Positions 62,592 through 64,000 of a stretch of DNA of 64,000 bases are shown piece by piece (position 1 is the stretch's first letter; each line of letters starts with the position of its first letter). Position numbers and translations under genes: made by a program. The stretch is from the NCBI RefSeq assembly GCF_965139615.1, contig NZ_CBCSIQ010000012.1, forward strand, positions 1 through 64,000, given 5' to 3'. The DNA comes from Kerstersia similis (lineage in GTDB: Bacteria > Pseudomonadota > Gammaproteobacteria > Burkholderiales > Burkholderiaceae_B). The notes beneath the pieces were generated by a model, which was given only the letters and a program-made list of their open reading frames with translations, did no database searches and was not told the DNA's origin.

Positions 62592-64000
62592 TCAAGGAGC
62601 CTTGGAAAAATCCCCTGCCACGGCACGGCTCCATGCTTCCGGATGCATGTATTTGCGCAATACCCGGTTGACCTCGGCAGCATCCAGCTGACGCAGGTTT
62701 TGCTCAAATGCCTCGACCCAGGCAAAGCTGCGTCCGCGCTCCTGATAGCTGGCCCAGCGCTGCGCCAGGTTTTCATCTACCGTGCGCGACAGGCGCTGGT
62801 AGTTCAGCAATGCCTCGATGCCATCCGCCACTTCCTTGTCCGAAAACCCTTTGTCCAGCGCCTCGGTGAGCGTCTGCTCGATCAGCGTTTCCAGGCGTTC
62901 ACGGTTGGACGGCGCAAAAATGGCATACACGCGCCAGCGCGCCGAGGGTTCGAACGAAGAAACGGTGGCATGGCTGCGCACACTGTAGGACAAGCCGGCC
63001 TCTTCGCGGATTTTCATCCACAGGCGCGAGGTTTCCGATGCCCCCAACAGGAAGTTGGACAGCATCAATGCCGGATAGTCCGGATTGTCATCCTGCATTT
63101 CAAAGCTGCCGCCAGCCAGATAGAAGGCATTGGCCTTGTCCGGCGTGTCGATTTCGAACTGCTCGGGCGCCACGGCGCGATAGCCATTTTCTACCCGGTG
63201 ATAGACCGGCGCCTTGCGCCAGCCGGCCACACCTGCCACCAGGGCCTGCTCGGCCGCCTGGGGATCAAAATCTCCCACGGCAGAGAAAGTCATCTCGCCA
63301 GCACCATAGAAAACCTCGTGGAAACGCTGGAGATTTTCCCGCTTGACCCCCTTGAGATCATCGAGCTCTTCCTGGAACGTGGGCTGATAGCGGATATCAT
63401 CCTTGCTCCAGGGGTTGTCATGGCGTGCCAGCGCCTGACCAGCCAGCCCCATCGGATCGCTCATGGCGTTGCGCAAGCGATTGCCCTCCTGCCCCAGGTA
63501 GGTCTTCAGCTCATCTTGCGGGAACACCGGATTGCGCAGCAGATCGAACACCAGCGCGATCATCTTCGGCAGATTCTCGCGGGGCGCGGAGAAGGTCACT
63601 TCCACCTGGCCCTTGCCGCCGGAAACACCCAGCGTCCCGCGCAGGCTGTCGATTTCATCATTGATTTGCTGGCGCGTGCGGGTCTTGGTGCCCATGGCCA
63701 GCATATCAGCAACGATCTCTTCGGCAACCCGATGGCCCTTGAGGCCATTGGCATCACTGAAATAGAGCATCAACACAGCTTCGACACGCTGGCTGCGCGT
63801 GCTCTTGGGCAACATGGCAAGACCGATGCGCCCATTGGGCAGCGTCAGGGTCTTGCGCTGCGTTGCCGCATCTATGGCCGCTGGACTGGTATCAAACGTC
63901 TCGGCAGGCGGCGCCTGGCCATCCCCCTTGTAATCCGCCACCAATTGCGCCACATCCGGCGCGGCCAACTCGGGCGCGCGCACCGGTTTTTCCGTCGGCA
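62592..64000 (-). CDS. M16-family zinc peptidase, C-terminal part (cut by the window edge)
   Basis: Only the C-terminal part of the gene, about 469 codons, is in the window; the reading frame stays open at 64000, so the start and the N-terminal HxxEH catalytic domain lie outside. Visible are the second-half features of pitrilysin-like peptidases: GHRVAEEIVADMLAMGT, PVFPQDELKTYLGQEGNRLRNAMSDPMGLAGQAL and SRLWMKIREEAGLSYSVRSHATVSSFEP (the R/Y region). Such proteins are often periplasmic or membrane-bound proteases of unknown substrate. A terminator follows at 62428. Confidence 0.88.
   Translation of the reverse strand, partial: PTEKPVRAPELAAPDVAQLVADYKGDGQAPPAETFDTSPAAIDAATQRKTLTLPNGRIGLAMLPKSTRSQRVEAVLMLYFSDANGLKGHRVAEEIVADMLAMGTKTRTRQQINDEIDSLRGTLGVSGGKGQVEVTFSAPRENLPKMIALVFDLLRNPVFPQDELKTYLGQEGNRLRNAMSDPMGLAGQALARHDNPWSKDDIRYQPTFQEELDDLKGVKRENLQRFHEVFYGAGEMTFSAVGDFDPQAAEQALVAGVAGWRKAPVYHRVENGYRAVAPEQFEIDTPDKANAFYLAGGSFEMQDDNPDYPALMLSNFLLGASETSRLWMKIREEAGLSYSVRSHATVSSFEPSARWRVYAIFAPSNRERLETLIEQTLTEALDKGFSDKEVADGIEALLNYQRLSRTVDENLAQRWASYQERGRSFAWVEAFEQNLRQLDAAEVNRVLRKYMHPEAWSRAVAGDFSKAP

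Overview
The window looks like the chromosome of a betaproteobacterium of the order Burkholderiales, most likely family Alcaligenaceae (Bordetella / Castellaniella / Pusillimonas type). The basis is the high-GC coding style, the block yebC-purD-hemF-nadD-rsfS-rlmH-maf, the pairs mutS-roxA and tldD-nitrilase, and a monomeric NADP isocitrate dehydrogenase. The genus is an inference.

Layout. 1-908 has no convincing protein gene. It carries a module duplicated at an exact 204-bp period with DnaA-box-like 9-mers, then two terminators. tRNA-Thr(CGT) follows at 909-984 on the minus strand. 1061-28629 is mostly housekeeping: purB, a glutathione transferase, mnmA, a GlcD/Dld-type flavoprotein, aroG (with a Phe/Tyr-rich leader peptide and attenuator not previously annotated here), tldD, a nitrilase-family amidase, a DUF4136 lipoprotein, pepN, fbp, a secreted lipase-like protein coupled to a lipoprotein, a quinone oxidoreductase, an EamA transporter, a YjgR/DUF853 ATPase, a LysP-type permease, then yebC, purD, hemF, nadD, rsfS, rlmH and maf.

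28626-43906 is a phenol/catechol meta-cleavage locus. A DmpR/XylR-type sigma-54 activator and a GntR-FCD regulator form a two-gene operon divergent from dmpKLMNOP (multicomponent phenol hydroxylase), a long ferredoxin (dmpQ-like) and dmpB (catechol 2,3-dioxygenase). An acid-phosphatase lipoprotein and a GlcG/HbpS-like protein come next, then dmpC, dmpD, dmpE, dmpH and dmpI. A textbook -24/-12 promoter and a palindromic upstream activating site lie before dmpK. The genes for the last two steps (dmpF acylating acetaldehyde dehydrogenase, dmpG aldolase) are not in the window, so the route shown runs phenol to catechol to 2-hydroxymuconic semialdehyde to 2-oxopent-4-enoate to 4-hydroxy-2-oxovalerate and stops there.

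44103-50432 (minus) is one operon: a benzoate/2-aminobenzoate-type CoA ligase, a periplasmic binding protein and LivHMGF, which suggests uptake and CoA activation of an aromatic acid. 50721-51051 holds a 49-bp tandem repeat with ambiguous bases next to a 224-bp foldback element with perfect 30-bp inverted ends. An Lrp/AsnC regulator diverges from a LysE exporter after it.

52615-64000 returns to core functions: a DUF2254 membrane protein, mutS-roxA, fur, a second-type ribosomal protein L36, a DUF1841 protein, icd (monomeric) and the C-terminal part of an M16 peptidase cut by the window edge. The stretch from the GntR gene to LysE/DUF2254 reads as a catabolic block placed after maf. The most interesting items are the aroG attenuator, the 204-bp duplicated module, the foldback element and the rearranged, incomplete dmp cluster.
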